From the NCBI GenBank assembly GCA_030280995.1, contig JASXTE010000014.1, positions 9,898,656 through 9,962,655 of the forward strand: a stretch of 64,000 nt of DNA, given 5' to 3'. Positions within the stretch are counted from its first letter, which is position 1, and each line of letters begins with the position of its first letter. This DNA comes from Hemileia vastatrix (taxonomy: Eukaryota; Basidiomycota; Pucciniomycetes; Pucciniales; Zaghouaniaceae). Of this stretch, positions 11,798 through 23,659 are shown one piece after another. The position numbers and the translations under genes are program-made. Under the pieces are notes generated by a model, which worked only from the letters and a program-made list of their open reading frames with translations, had not been told where the DNA came from and searched no databases.

Positions 11798-12931
11798 TGT
11801 CAGCCAGGCTATTCCAGGAGTCCAGTAAATGATATATAACTTATAAAACCTGAAAGAGTGGGTAAGAATTGTATTTAATAAATATAACTTAATATTTTTT
11901 TGCATAATGAAATTATATAAGTATTTTATTATATACAAGTGTTACATTAAATTTATTGGTTATATAAATTTTTATATACAGTTAAATTGAACATAATATA
12001 ATATATTCTACAAATAATGGCCCATTTTTATGTATTTAATAATTATAAATTTATATTTAATTAATTAAAAACATATATTATAGTTATAAGTGTAAAATTG
12101 ACTTATAATATATTTAAATTAATTACTTAAATTTATATATTAAATAATACCTCTCATATAATACTAAACAATAATTAATGACACTTCTTTTGACCCTTAA
12201 TTGTGTTAGAAAAAACAGATAAATTAATTTATACTAAATTGGGATTAATTACATGTTTTGTTGCGTCAAAGTATTTTTTGTTTCACTTAAAATATCCTTT
12301 AATCAGACTGTACCATCTATTTGGAATTATTTTTCTCATAGTTCCTATGTTCCAATCTTGTTTAGTTATTCACTATTTTCACTTAATGATTGGGGAATTA
12401 ATGGCGGGAAAATTGGATTCTTAATTGGGGTTTTAATTAATTGTTTCATGTATTTCTCTATATTGTTATGTTTCATTTACTCTTTGATATATTTGTTTTA
12501 TTCTATTCTAATCATTGTATTTACAAATATAGTAGCGCTTCAGAGGACCCATTGCCTATAAAAGGGCCTTGGATAATCCCCTGTAGCCTCATCACTTATT
12601 AAACACTCAACAAATTAAATAACTATTTTATTACGTTTATATTTTTTTATTAGTAATACAAATCTAATTAAAAGTCTATATAACAAATTGAAGGTTGCTT
12701 TAAGTCTGATAGTAATTAAAAGTGTTTGCCGCGCAGAACCCTTACATTAAATAATATTATTATTAATAAATACTAAGCTTTTGTCATCTCTCAAAGTTGC
12801 TCGCCATTGTTTTCCCTCTTAAATAAAATTAAAATACTATTACAAATTATACCTCTTATTTTCCTTGTCCTCCTCCTTCTCTTCTCCTTTTCTCCTATTT
12901 TTCTTACCTTCTTCTAGACAACTGACCGGCA
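11798..12931 (+). repeat. Solo Gypsy-A LTR inserted in the Gypsy-B polypurine tract
   Basis: A 1134-bp LTR runs from TGTCAGCC to GACCGGCA, flanked by GAGGG at 11793-11797 and 12932-12936. The duplicated site is the polypurine tract of Gypsy-B, two bases from its 3' LTR. The LTR has the core GCGCTTCAGAGG block and TATAAAAG near 12558-12565. It is closest to the A1 and A2 LTRs. Confidence 0.92.
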
Positions 12932-13312
12932 GAGGGAGTGTCAGCCAGGCTGTACCAGGAGAACAGTAAAACTTATGTTAAGTTATTGGACCTGAAAGAG
13001 GACAAAAATTTATACTTTTTATGTATATAAATTAATATTATATTGCATAATAAAATTTAGTACAAATTACCTTATTAAATAAAATTAAAATAAGTGTTAT
13101 ATTTATTTTATTATGTTATTAATTATATACTATTAAAATAAACAAAAATTATATTATATTCTATAAAAATTGGGCACATTTTTATGTATTTAAATAATTA
13201 TAAAATAATAATTAATTAATTATAATATTATATTATACTTATAAGGCAAATGTTGACTTATAATAATATTAATTTATTATTAGACCCTTATAATAATTTA
13301 TACATTATTATC

Positions 13313-14448
13313 TGTCGGTCAGTCGTCTAGAAGAGGTAAGAAAAATTGGAGGAAAAGGAGGAGAGAAGGAGGATGACAAGGGAAAATAAAAGAAATAATT
13401 TGTAATAATATATTTAATTTATTTAAGAGGGAACACAACGGCGAGCAACTTTGAGAGATGACAAAAACTTAGAATTTGTTAATAATAATATTATTTAATG
13501 TAAGGGTTCTGCGCGGCAAACACTTTTAATTACTATCAGACTTAAAGCAACCTTTGATTTGTTATATAGACTTTTAAGTAGAATTGTATTACTAAATAAA
13601 AATTATAAACGTAATAAAATAGTTATTTTAATTTGTTGAGTGTTTAATAAGTAATGAGGCTACAGGGGATTATCCAAGGCCCTTTTATAGACAATGGGTC
13701 CTCTGAAGCGCTACTATATTTGTAAATACAATGATTAGAATAGAATAAAACAAATATATCAAAGAGTAAATGAAACATAACAATATAGAGAAAAACATGA
13801 AACAATTAATTAAAACCCCAATTAAGAATCCAATTTTCCCGTCATTAATTCCCAAATCAGTAAGTGAAAATAGTGAATAACTAAACAAGATTGGAACATA
13901 GGAACTATGAGAAAAATAATTCCAAACAGATGGTACAGTCTGATTAAAGGATATTTTGAGTGAAACAAAAAATACTTTGACGCAACAAAACATGTAATTA
14001 ATCTCAATTTAGTATAAATTAATTTATTTGTTTTTTCTAACACAATTAAGGGTCAAAAGAAGCGTCATTAATTATTGTTTAGTATTATATGAGAGGTATT
14101 ATTTAATATATAAATTTAAGTATTTAATTTAAATATATTATAAGTCAATTTTACACTTATAATTATAATATATGTTTTTAATTAATTAAATATAAATTTA
14201 TAATTATTAAATACATAAAAATGGGCCATTATTTGTAGAATATATTATATTATGTTCAATTTAACTGTATATAAAAATTTATATAACCAATAAATTTAAT
14301 GTAACACTTGTATATAATAAAATACTTATATAATTTCATTTTGCAATAAAATATTAAGTTATATTCATTAAATACAATTCTTACCCACTTTTTAAGGTTT
14401 TATAAGTTATATATCATTTACTGGACTCCTGGAATAGCCTGGCTGACA
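13313..14448 (-). repeat. Gypsy-A1 3' LTR
   Basis: On the minus strand it runs from TGTCAGCC (14448) to CCGACA (13313), 1136 bp, and is nearly identical to the LTR at 21342-22478. It is preceded on that strand by the polypurine tract at 14449-14460. Confidence 0.95.
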
Positions 14449-17400
14449 CTCCCTCACTCTAAGAAAACAATAAAAAAGAATGCTAATATTTTTTCTTTTT
14501 GCATTTTTTCAACAGAGCAGGCAGATTTGAAATTTCCTTGCCAGGTATCCATGCATCATGTTCAGATGATTTGTTCTTATATCTCAATAAATATTCAGTA
14601 CCTCTTTCAGAAGTGATAATTCTATCATTGAGAATTTTATCAATTTCTGCTGTTTCTGTGACTTCCTGAGGGTTCTTCTTAGGTCTTCCTCTTCTTTTTG
14701 TAAATAAGTCACTGTTGGAAGTATAAGGTTTAAGCAAAGAAATGGGAAAGACAGGATGTTTCCTATCATATGGAGAATACAATACAACTTCTACTGCATT
14801 ATCACCAACCATTCTTTTAACAACAAATGGTCCTACAAAAGGATCTTTTAATTTGTGGTTACCTTGTAAATTGAAATGGACAGTAGAGATCAACACTTCA
14901 TCACCCTTGTTAAATGTGTATTCTTTATGGGATTTATCCCATCTTTTCTTTTCATATTCAAATGCTTTATCAATACAACTCTGAGCATGTTTTCTGCATA
15001 GCTGTTGCATTTGCATAAAAGATTTAACACCAGGGTGTAGTTCCAACTTAGGTAATTTATTATTGAGAATCTGAGCAGGAGTGTTTGGGACATAACCTAA
15101 CCAAAGCTCAAAAGGCTTTTTCTCAGTGACAGAATGAACAGTGCTATTATATGCAAATTCAAGACCAGGCAAAAGAGTGACCCAATCATGAGTAAATCTG
15201 TCATTGTCTTTATATTCTAAACCAAAGGCACAATACCTTCTAATCATATCTTCCAGAGTTTGAATCATTCTTTAAGCTAGACCATCAGTCTGAGGATGGT
15301 GAGCTGTAGACAATTTTAACTCACAGCCACAAATATCCATCAAAGAGGTCCAAAACTCAGAAGTGAATTTTGGATCCCTATCAGAGATAATGGCTTTTGG
15401 AAAACCAATAATATTAAACATGTAAGACCACCATAAGAAAGCTAATTCTTTGGTGGATACATCTTTGTGGGTTGGAATAAATTTGCACATTTTTGTGAAT
15501 CTATCCACTATTACCCAACAAGAGTTAAAGCTGTCTTTACCTGCAACAGGAAGACCAGTGACAAAATCCATATTAATGATTTGCCAGGGAGCACTAGGTG
15601 CTTCAATATGTTGTAATAACCCTGCTCTCTTACCTGTTAACCTTTTAGATTTTTGGCAGGAATCACAAGATTCAACATATAATTTTGTGTCTTCAGACAT
15701 ATTAGCCCACCATGCAGTGTTTTTGATTCTAATCAATGTTTTTTCAAGATCAAAATGACCAGCTAATATGTCATCATGACAAAGTTTGAGGATAGTTTCT
15801 TTCATTGAAGGAGGAATAACAATTACATTGGTAAGCTTCCTTCTATAATATATATAACCATCTTCAATAGAAAACTTTCCTTTATTTAAAGCATTTTGGT
15901 ACTTTGCAGGAAGAGTTTTTATTAATGCTTGAATTGAAGCATTCTTAGGATCATTCAAAATAGTAACTAATTTATTTAAATCAGAATCTTTATCATATGA
16001 ATCCAGTATTAACTGTAATAACTCTTCTTCCATATCAACTATAAATATACCATGTATATGAACAGTATCATCTTCAGGTACATAAGCAGGATTGGAGTCA
16101 TTATTTGGCAGAGGCAATCTGGAGAGCATATCAACATTAGAGTGAACATTTCCAGCTCTATGGATAATAGTCATCCTTCCTCTGTATTCTTGAACAGCAA
16201 GTTGCCACCTGAACATATGTCTGTTAGGTGTCTTGAGGTTTAAGAGAGATTTCACAGCACTACAGTCAGTTACCAACTCAAATTTTTGGTCATCCAAGTA
16301 GTAATGAAGTTTCTCAAGAGCCCAAACAACTGCTAAGCACTCCAATTGAGTGGCACCATATTTCAATTCACTATTTCTTAAGGTTCTTGAAATATAACAA
16401 ATTACAACCTCTGAGGATTTATCATTAATAATTTGCTTTTGGTGAAGGGAAGCACCCAGACCAATAAAGCTAGCATCTGTATAAAGGACAAATGGCTTGT
16501 TAAAATCTGGAAAAGCCAATATAGGGGCTGTCATTAAGCAACTTTTTAATGTATCAAAAGCTTTCTGACAGTCATTATTCCAGAGAAAAGCAACATCTTT
16601 TTTGGTCAGTTTTGTTAGAGGCAAGGCTATGACCTGATAATTTTTAATATATTGTCTATAATAGCCACACATACCCAAAAAACTTTGGATTTCTCTTACA
16701 GAAGTTGGTGCTTTCACATTTTGAATGGCAGCAACTTTTTTATGGTCTACACAAATTTGTAAGCCTGACACAACATGTCCAAGGACTTTCAAAGATTGAA
16801 AACCAAATTTACACTTTTTTAAAGATAAGGTCATATTGATTTCATCCATTTTTTGGAAAACTCTATTTAAGTGAATCATATGTTCATCAAAAGTTTTAGA
16901 AAAAACAATAATATCATCAATATAAACCATGAGCCAACCTTCAATAATTTCTTGATGGAAAGTGTTATCCATGACTTTCTGGAAAACTGAAGGAGCATTT
17001 TTAGGGCCAAATGGCATCCTAACATACTTATATATTCCCATATGACTAGCAATAAGCAAAAAATTTTGAGAATTTTTCTCAACTGGAACTTGATGATAAC
17101 CTTTATTACCATCCAGACAACAAATAAATTTTGCACCTTGCAAGGTAGCACGTATTGAATTAATTCTGGGTAAAGGATAAATATCATCAACAGTATAAGT
17201 ATTTAAAGCTCTGTAATCTCCACATAATCTAGCTTTATCTTTTTCATATGAAATCAAGACTGGGGAGATGACACAATATTTGGGGGTGACATCCACTTTC
17301 TCAATGATATTCATTTTCAATAATGTTTCAATATTATCTTCAATATCTTTTCTTTTTGATGGAGAAGCAGGATATGGTTTTTTCTTAAGGGAAGGAGGAA

Positions 17401-19968
17401 TATCACTCAAGTTACAGGATAAGGTAATTTTCATCTCTTCCTGAACAATTCCCAAGACATGAGAACCATGAGCAAAAGCCATAGGGAAAGAGGTAATAGA
17501 GGCAACAATAGAATCCTTTTGTTCACTAGTCAACTGATCACCAAAAGAAGCGGTATTTATTTCATGTAATAAATCATCCATTTCAGTTGTTGTTCTACCT
17601 TTACATTGGGTCAGTGAGTTACAAGATTTCAACAAATGCCCAGAAGGTCTAGGAGAAGAAATTTTGAATTTTCTTTTCCCATTCATTCCTAAGGTAAAGC
17701 AATTATTTGCTGGGTCCAGTTTCACACCAAACATGGTTAAAATATCATTTCCCATAATAAACCAATTGCTCAAATTATCATTTTTCATGACAAAAAACTC
17801 TCAAATAGCTCTGACAAAACCACCATTATATTTGAAGAATACAGAGGTTTTGTATTTGCCAATAGGAAATAAGGTAGAACCATACCCTCTCCATTTTTCA
17901 GAAGTTATAGGTAATAATTTACTCAAATATTCCTTATCCACTGAAGCCAAAGCTTTTTCAGATACTACACTTCCTCCAGCACCAGAATCAAGAACTACAT
18001 CAACAGTTTTACCATTAATGATAACAGGTGCCTTTAAAGGGGATATAAGAATAGAATTGTTAGTAATATCTTTAATTATCTCAGCATTTTCCACTGAAGA
18101 TAAATTCAATACACAATCTTCAGATATATTATTTAAATAATGGACATCATGTTCCAACATTAAAACATTTTTAACAGATTCATTGTCATAGGAGATATTA
18201 CTTTCACAGTCACTGGAAGAATTATTGACATCAAGTTCAACTTCATCAGCGTCTTCATTTTGTTCAACAAGATGAATTTTCTTGTCACAAACATGACCCT
18301 TCTGCCACGGTTTGTTACATTTATAACAAGTATTTGTTGCATATTTTTAAGGTGCAATTGGGGCAGAGGGTTTAACAGATTTTTCTGGGAGCTTTATAGA
18401 AGGTTTATTCTGATCATTATAAGATTTACTAAGGTAATTCATTGGTTCATATCTATGGTTGAGTAGTACTTCATTACAGATATTAATGAAAGAAAAATTT
18501 TCCCTTACATGCTCAGTTCTAGCAACAATCAAATCCCTAAGAGAATTTGGTAATTTATACAAGATTTTATCTCTCCAAATATCATAATCCATCTTTGGAT
18601 CAATTGCTCTAAGGATTTTAGTTATTTTCATCAGAAAAACAATGGGCTTTTCAACAGAGGAGGATACATATCTAGTATTCTCATACAGTCTCTTCTGAGC
18701 TAACCTGAATTTTGAACCACCAAACTGATTCTCAATCAAGGATTTCCAATCATTCCATGTATAATGATTGTTATCTAAGAGGACAGATTCATACCACATC
18801 AAGGCTACATTGGAAAATAAAGAAATTAGCTTAGAAACAATTTCCTCATCAGGTAGTTTATAAGATCTCTTTAAATTATCAATTCTCTGGATAAAGTGTT
18901 GCCAATCAGAGGAAGAATCACCATCAAAGGTAGGATATTGGTCTAACTTAGGCCAATTTTTCTGACTACTGGGATGGTCCACTTTTTGGTTTGAATTATT
19001 CATTATTAATAATTCCTGAAGTTTAGCCAGGTGTTCAGAAATTTCATTATTTACAGAAACAGCTGGTGCATGACCATCACAAGATTTTTTGCTAGTAGCA
19101 AAAGATTTTACAGACTCATTGTCAGTTTGTTTAATGGTTGAAATATGAGGAAGAAAGGATGAACTTTGCTCAGGTTTTTTCCCTTTACTTTTATGCAGCT
19201 TATTTACAGAAATCTCATTTAATTCATTATTGATGGTTAAGGTTGAGAACTTTTCCTGTAGGTCAGACACATAGTTTCTTATTCTTGGAATTTCAGACAT
19301 TTGGTCATTTACTTTTGCAAGAGATAGAACATTTCTGTCCTCAGAAACTGAGTGTTTGGTACTTAGTGCATGGAAATCATTTTTTAGCTTCTTAAACTCA
19401 TTTTGCAGAGATTTTATTTCATTCTTGAATGAATAATTTTCCTCAATAAGGGGTTTCAATTCACTCAAGGTCTTATGTAGACTGATATTTCTATCTGAGA
19501 TAGCTCTATGGTCACTTCTTATTTGTTTTTGTTGACTAAGAACAATATTCAAGGTTTCTTTGATTTTTAAATAAGCTGTATCTTGTACAGAAGAACTCAC
19601 TTTACATTGCAAGTGTAAATTATTTAATCTATCATTTTCATGGATTAACACATCTCTCACATGTTTGTCTTTCACAACATTAAAATCAAGGGTATCTTTC
19701 AATATTTCCTCAGAAGTTTTTTCAATTAAGGTATAGATTTCAGGGGGAACAGAATCATTTTTAATTGCAAGAGAAGGATTAATTAAAGATGTAGAAGTTA
19801 AATGTAAAGGTTCATCAAATGACAATTTGCTAATTACATCAATAGGGCTACTAGTTACAGGAAGCTGTCTTTTAACAGGTTTAACTGTTCTTTCACCATG
19901 TTCAATAATATTACCTGCAGAAGAAGATTTATTAGAAAACATACCCAAGTGACTATCAACCAAATTAC

Positions 19969-20650
19969 TTACCATGGCAGAGGAGGAAACTTCCCCTGGG
20001 ACTGGGTTTGGGATTGTGCTTGGGCCTTCTTTCTCCTGCCTTGTTGGTAGGGATGAGGAGGTGGATGGAAATTGGGTGTTCTGGATGGGCCAGGCTGATG
20101 ATGAGGAGGGTGTTGCACATTCTCTTGGTAGTGACTCATTAGATAATCCCATTTCCATTGCTCTACTTCCATAGTATTTGGATTTTGGATGGTTGAGCTG
20201 GGTGGCTGTGAAGGTTGAGCCTGAAACTGAGGCTGATAGGGAGGCAACTGAGGAGGGGCCTGGGCCTGAATCTGGTTCCTGAGTTCTTGGACCTGATCCC
20301 ACAATGTGTCTACCTTTGCTTTGTACATCATATTTTCTGTCTTCAACTCTTTTATATGACTGGATAGGTTGCTGATTTGCTGTGGCAGAGGAAGCTCTTT
20401 TATTTTGAAGCCTTTTGGAAGACCTTCTTGAGGCACTAGAGGCTTTACTTCCTTCTGTGGTACTGGGGGAAGGGGGTTTGGTTTGTTTGCATTTCCTGTC
20501 ATTTCCACATCCTGCAGTATGTGAATTCTTTGTGTTAGTATAAGATTTTTTATGACCAACTTTAGAAGAACTTACAGTGTCAGCATCATAGTCAATTTCA
20601 ATTTTATCCACTTGCATGTTATCCATTTTTTCAGCCAAGTTGTTGGACAT
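19969..20650 (-). CDS. Gypsy-A1 ORF1, spliced and overprinted on gag (205 aa)
   Basis: Exon 1 is 20650-20576 (25 codons, shared with gag) and exon 2 is 20511-19969 (180 codons and a stop, in a different frame from gag-pol). The 64-nt intron between them has GTAAGT, a TACTAAC branch site and CTGCAG. The product has an acidic N-terminus, a basic and Pro-rich segment, a predicted coiled coil at residues about 69-105 (ISNLSSHIKEL...VQELRNQ), then a Pro/Gln/His-rich tail ending PPLPW. The same exon structure, length and stop occur in Gypsy-C and A2. It might be a nucleic-acid-binding or structural accessory protein; I recognise no family. Its stop lies in ATGGTAA, overlapping a gag-pol-frame ATG. 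Expression is inferred, not shown. Confidence 0.6.
20512..20575 (-). other. Predicted 64-nt intron in Gypsy-A1
   Basis: The minus strand shows donor GTAAGT at 20575, branch site TACTAAC about 25 nt before the end, and acceptor CTGCAG ending at 20512. The length is 1 mod 3, so removal moves translation from the gag-pol frame into the ORF1 frame. Position and length are the same in A2 and Gypsy-C. Confidence 0.7.
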
Positions 20651-21341
20651 ACTAGTGGGAAGATTTATAATTTACTTTTTATTTTATAAAAAAATAATAA
20701 AAGTTAGTCAATAATTGCTCCAAATAATAAAAAAAAATTTTATTAATTAAATTATAGAAAAAATAATTTTCAATATAAAGTAATAATTAAAAAAAAATTA
20801 ATTTTAAAAAAAAATGGATTGCAAGGTTAAATTGGGAATAACAATCAAGTTAGTTCAACCAATTAATTACCAATATTAAATATGGCAATATATTTGGGAC
20901 TAAGCACAATGTACTTTTAAGTCAACCAAAATTAACAATAATTAATAATAATAAAAAATTAAATTAATAATTCAATTTGTATTAATAAAAAATGTCAATT
21001 CTTCTAGGACTAAGAGGATTTAACACTCTATAATGGTCAACTAGGAAAAAAAAATTTTAAAAATTGAACACTTACACTCAGTGAATCAGCAATTAAGCCA
21101 CAATCACTGTTATTGCAATAAAAATATAGTAATATGAGTGAGAGGCGCAAAGGTGAACTTACTATAGTGATCAAAAAATCACTTCAAAATAATATAAAAA
21201 TTAATATAATATAAACCTAAGATGTCGAACCCAAGTTCGAAACATAGTCGTGGCAAAAGTTTTGTTTTTGCTAGGTGGTCCATGCGTTTTGTCGTTCGTC
21301 GCCAGGCTCGATTGTCGTCGTCGTTTGGAAAGGTCCCCAGT
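20651..21341 (-). other. Gypsy-A1 leader and primer region
   Basis: This is about 690 nt of non-coding leader between the 5' LTR and gag. Directly inside the LTR is ACTGGGGACCTTTCC (minus strand, 21341 leftward), the probable primer-binding site; I could not assign its tRNA. A GTAAGTTC sequence at 21162, and CTAAC followed by a T-rich run near 20690-20715, could mark a leader intron. No ORF is supported. Confidence 0.7.
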
Positions 21342-22478
21342 TGTCGGTCAGTCGTCTAGAAGAGGTAAGAAAAATAGGGGGAAAAGGATGAGAGAAGGAG
21401 GATGACAAGGGAAAATAAAAGAAATAATTTGTAATAATATATTTAATTTATTTAAGAGGGAAAAACAACGGCAAGCAACTTTGAGGGATGACAAAAACTT
21501 AGAATTTGTTAATAATAATATTATTTAATGTAAGGGTTCTGCGCCGAAAACACTTTTAATTACTATCAGACTTAAAGCAACCTTTGATTTGTTATATAGA
21601 CTTTTAAGTAGAATTGTATTACTAAATAAAAATTATAAACGTAATAAAATAGTTATTTTAATTTGTTGAGTGTTTAATAAGTGATGAGGCTACAGGGGAT
21701 TATCCAAGGCCCTTTTATAGGCAATGGGTCCTCTGAAGCGCTACTATATTTGTAAATACAATGATTAGAATAGAATAAACCAAATATATCAAAGAGTAAA
21801 TGAAACATAACAATATAGAGAAAAACATGAAACAATTAATTAAAACCCCAATTAAGAATCCAATTTTCCCATCATTAATTCCCAAATCAGTAAGTGAAAA
21901 TAGTGAATAACTAAACAAGATTGGAACATAGGAACTATGAGAAAAATAATTCCAAACAGATGGTACAGTCTGATTAAAGGATATTTTAAGTGAAACAAAA
22001 AATACTTTGACGCAACAAAACATGTAATTAATCTCAATTTAGTATAAATTAATTTATTTGTTTTTTCTAACACAATTAAGGGTCAAAAGAAGCGTCATTA
22101 ATTATTGTTAGTATTATATGAGAGGTATTATTTAATATATAAATTTAAGTAATTAATTTAAATATATTATAAGTCAATTTTACACTTATAATTATAATAT
22201 ATGTTTTTCAATTAATTAAATATAAATTTATAATTATTAAATACATAAAAATGCACCATTATTTGTAGAATATATTATATTATGTTCAATTTAACTGTAT
22301 ATAAAAATTTATATAACCAATAAATTTAATGTAACACTTGTATATAATAAAATACTTATATAATTTCATTATGCAATAAAATATTAAGTTATATTCATTA
22401 AATACAATTCTTACCCACTTTTTAAGGTTTTATAAGTTATATATCATTTACTGGACTCCTGGAATAGCCTGGCTGACA
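21342..22478 (-). repeat. Gypsy-A1 5' LTR
   Basis: The LTR is 1137 bp, TGTCAGCC at 22478 to CCGACA at 21342. It should drive the element's transcript. A TATA box (TATAAAAG, minus strand) is at 21712-21719, just downstream of the conserved GCGCTTCAGAGGACCCATTG block. Confidence 0.95.
21712..21719 (-). promoter_or_regulatory. TATA box in Gypsy-A1 5' LTR
   Basis: TATAAAAG lies at the same place in the A1, A2 and solo LTRs, always after GCGCTTCAGAGG and CCATTGCC. In LTR-B the equivalent is CTATATAAGG and in Gypsy-C TATAAAAA. Conservation between otherwise divergent LTRs supports a core promoter. Confidence 0.65.
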
Positions 22479-23220
22479 TTATCACTGATTTTTGGGCGCT
22501 TCTGTGGCTCAAAATTATGTAATTAAATTTATTAAACCATTTAAACTAATTATATTCTCATATATTAATCTAAAATAATTACTTATATTAATTGTATGAA
22601 TTAAACTAGTAATATATTACATTCCACTTTAAAATAGTACTTCATAATACTTATTTTAAATTACATTAGTTATTTTTTATATGTCTTGTACTTATTTATG
22701 CGTAATAAACAGGGGGAATTAATACTGGTGAAGTATTGGCTACTGCATTTTAACAATTTAGTACATTTTTTTGATTTCTCACCCCTTACATTTACTCATA
22801 AATTATTGTATTTACTTTTGTGGCGCTTCAGAGGGCCCCTTGGCTATATAAGGGCCTTGGGAACCCCCTTCAGCTGCATCACTTACATTGTTACAATTTA
22901 TTTACACTTATATATTTTTATACACGTATTGATTCCTTTTCTTTTAACTAGTAATACATTTAGTTGAAATAAAATAAATAAATACTATATACAAAATCTT
23001 AAGGTTGCGGTAAGAACATTAAACTATAATACTTGACTGCTGCACATTGATATTAAAATACTTACATTACAATAATATTAAGACTACTCAATTTATAAAT
23101 TAAACTTTTTTTCCCTTGTTTGTGTCCTTCCCTCTTTTCCTCTTTCCATTCTTTGTCTCCTTGTGTCTCTTTCTCCTTTTTCTTCTTTCTTCTTCCACCT
23201 TCTAGACAACTGCACCGATA

Positions 23221-23659
23221 TTGTCAGACTTGAATTCAGCTTGCTGGTGTAGGCAAGTCAATCTATGCCAAAGGAAAGGGAACTGTTGTTGCTTCAGGTG
23301 GATTGGAGGGAAATGTTTTCTTTAGTGATGCTCTTTATGTTCCGGACCTTGGACAAAATCTTATTTCTCTTGGGAAACTTTGGAAATCTGGCTGTACTAT
23401 TATTCCTTCTCTAACCAATCCTTCTTCTCACTTTGTCATCACCAGAAATGGCAAAAAGTATATGGGTGGCACCGTTTCCAACTGCTTATTTGAAGTTTCT
23501 GCTATTCCCCAAGGCACGTCATCTCCTCTATCTGATTTACTTTCAACATCATCAAAGCAATCACTGACGCTTTGGCACAACAGACTAGGACATCCTCATG
23601 CCCCATTTATCAACAAACTCTTTAATGGTTTGGTCTCTGATGTATCTAGCTCTAGTTTG
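23221..23659 (+). pseudogene. Copia-2 fragment: protease end and pre-integrase region
   Basis: The frame encodes IQLAGVGKSIYA, a DALYVPDLG segment and LTLWHNRLGHPHAP, the start of the HHCC integrase finger. It is clearly homologous to Copia-1 but diverged. An in-frame TGA stands where Copia-1b has CGA. The fragment begins at the TTGTC duplication of Gypsy-B and is cut by the Gypsy-C LTR at 23660. Its missing 5' half is at 57587-58676 on the other strand: both break at the same codon and share TTGTC. Confidence 0.88.

Larger units (their letters stand above)
14483..20650 (-). pseudogene. Gypsy-A1 Gag-Pol, three nonsense codons
   Basis: One 6168-nt frame from ATG 20648-20650 would encode 2055 residues, but it is stopped at 18347-18349 (AAA to TAA relative to A2), 17801-17803 (TGT to TGA) and 15272-15274 (GAA to TAA). 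In order: Ser-rich N-terminal region, coiled-coil segment near 19250-19700, capsid-like domain near 18480-18960, zinc knuckle C-x2-C...GH-x-C near 18290-18325, protease DSGAGGS near 17970-18000, RT with YIDDI at 16912-16927, RNase H with LYTDAS near 16480, integrase zinc finger and DDE core (SDRDPKF near 15380), a GPFVVKR segment and a chromodomain near 14490-14645. The frame is otherwise open, which fits recent loss. Confidence 0.92.
13313..22478 (-). mobile_element. Gypsy-A1, complete chromovirus-type LTR retrotransposon
   Basis: The 9166-bp element is flanked by TTATC at 13308-13312 and 22479-22483. On the minus strand the order is: 5' LTR 21342-22478, primer region, leader, gag-pol 20650-14483, polypurine tract, 3' LTR 13313-14448. 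The domain order (protease, RT, RNase H, integrase, chromodomain) is that of Ty3/Gypsy chromoviruses. The two LTRs (1137 and 1136 bp) differ at roughly 15 positions by eye, so the insertion is fairly recent. Three nonsense codons interrupt gag-pol, so it cannot make its own full polyprotein. It sits in the 3' LTR of Gypsy-B. Confidence 0.95.
12939..23220 (+). repeat. Gypsy-B 3' LTR, split by Gypsy-A1
   Basis: The LTR consists of 12939-13312 and 22484-23220 (about 1.11 kb), separated by Gypsy-A1 and its TTATC duplication. It starts TGTCAGCCAGGCTGTACC and ends CACCGATA, so it closes with TA rather than CA. The core promoter block is at 22824-22860 (GCGCTTCAGAGGG, then CTATATAAGG). It is followed by TTGTC and Copia-2 sequence. 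The same TTGTC flanks the Gypsy-B 5' LTR at 57587-57591 on the other strand. Confidence 0.9.

Noticed and set aside
12203..12561. Overlapping 73- and 102-aa hydrophobic ORFs in Gypsy LTRs (also 13685-14043, 21715-22073, 40416-40742, 54870-55196)
   Set aside because: They lie in the AT-rich U3 of near-identical LTRs, end across the TATA region, and are not kept in the diverged LTR subfamilies. Repetition of the LTR explains their recurrence.
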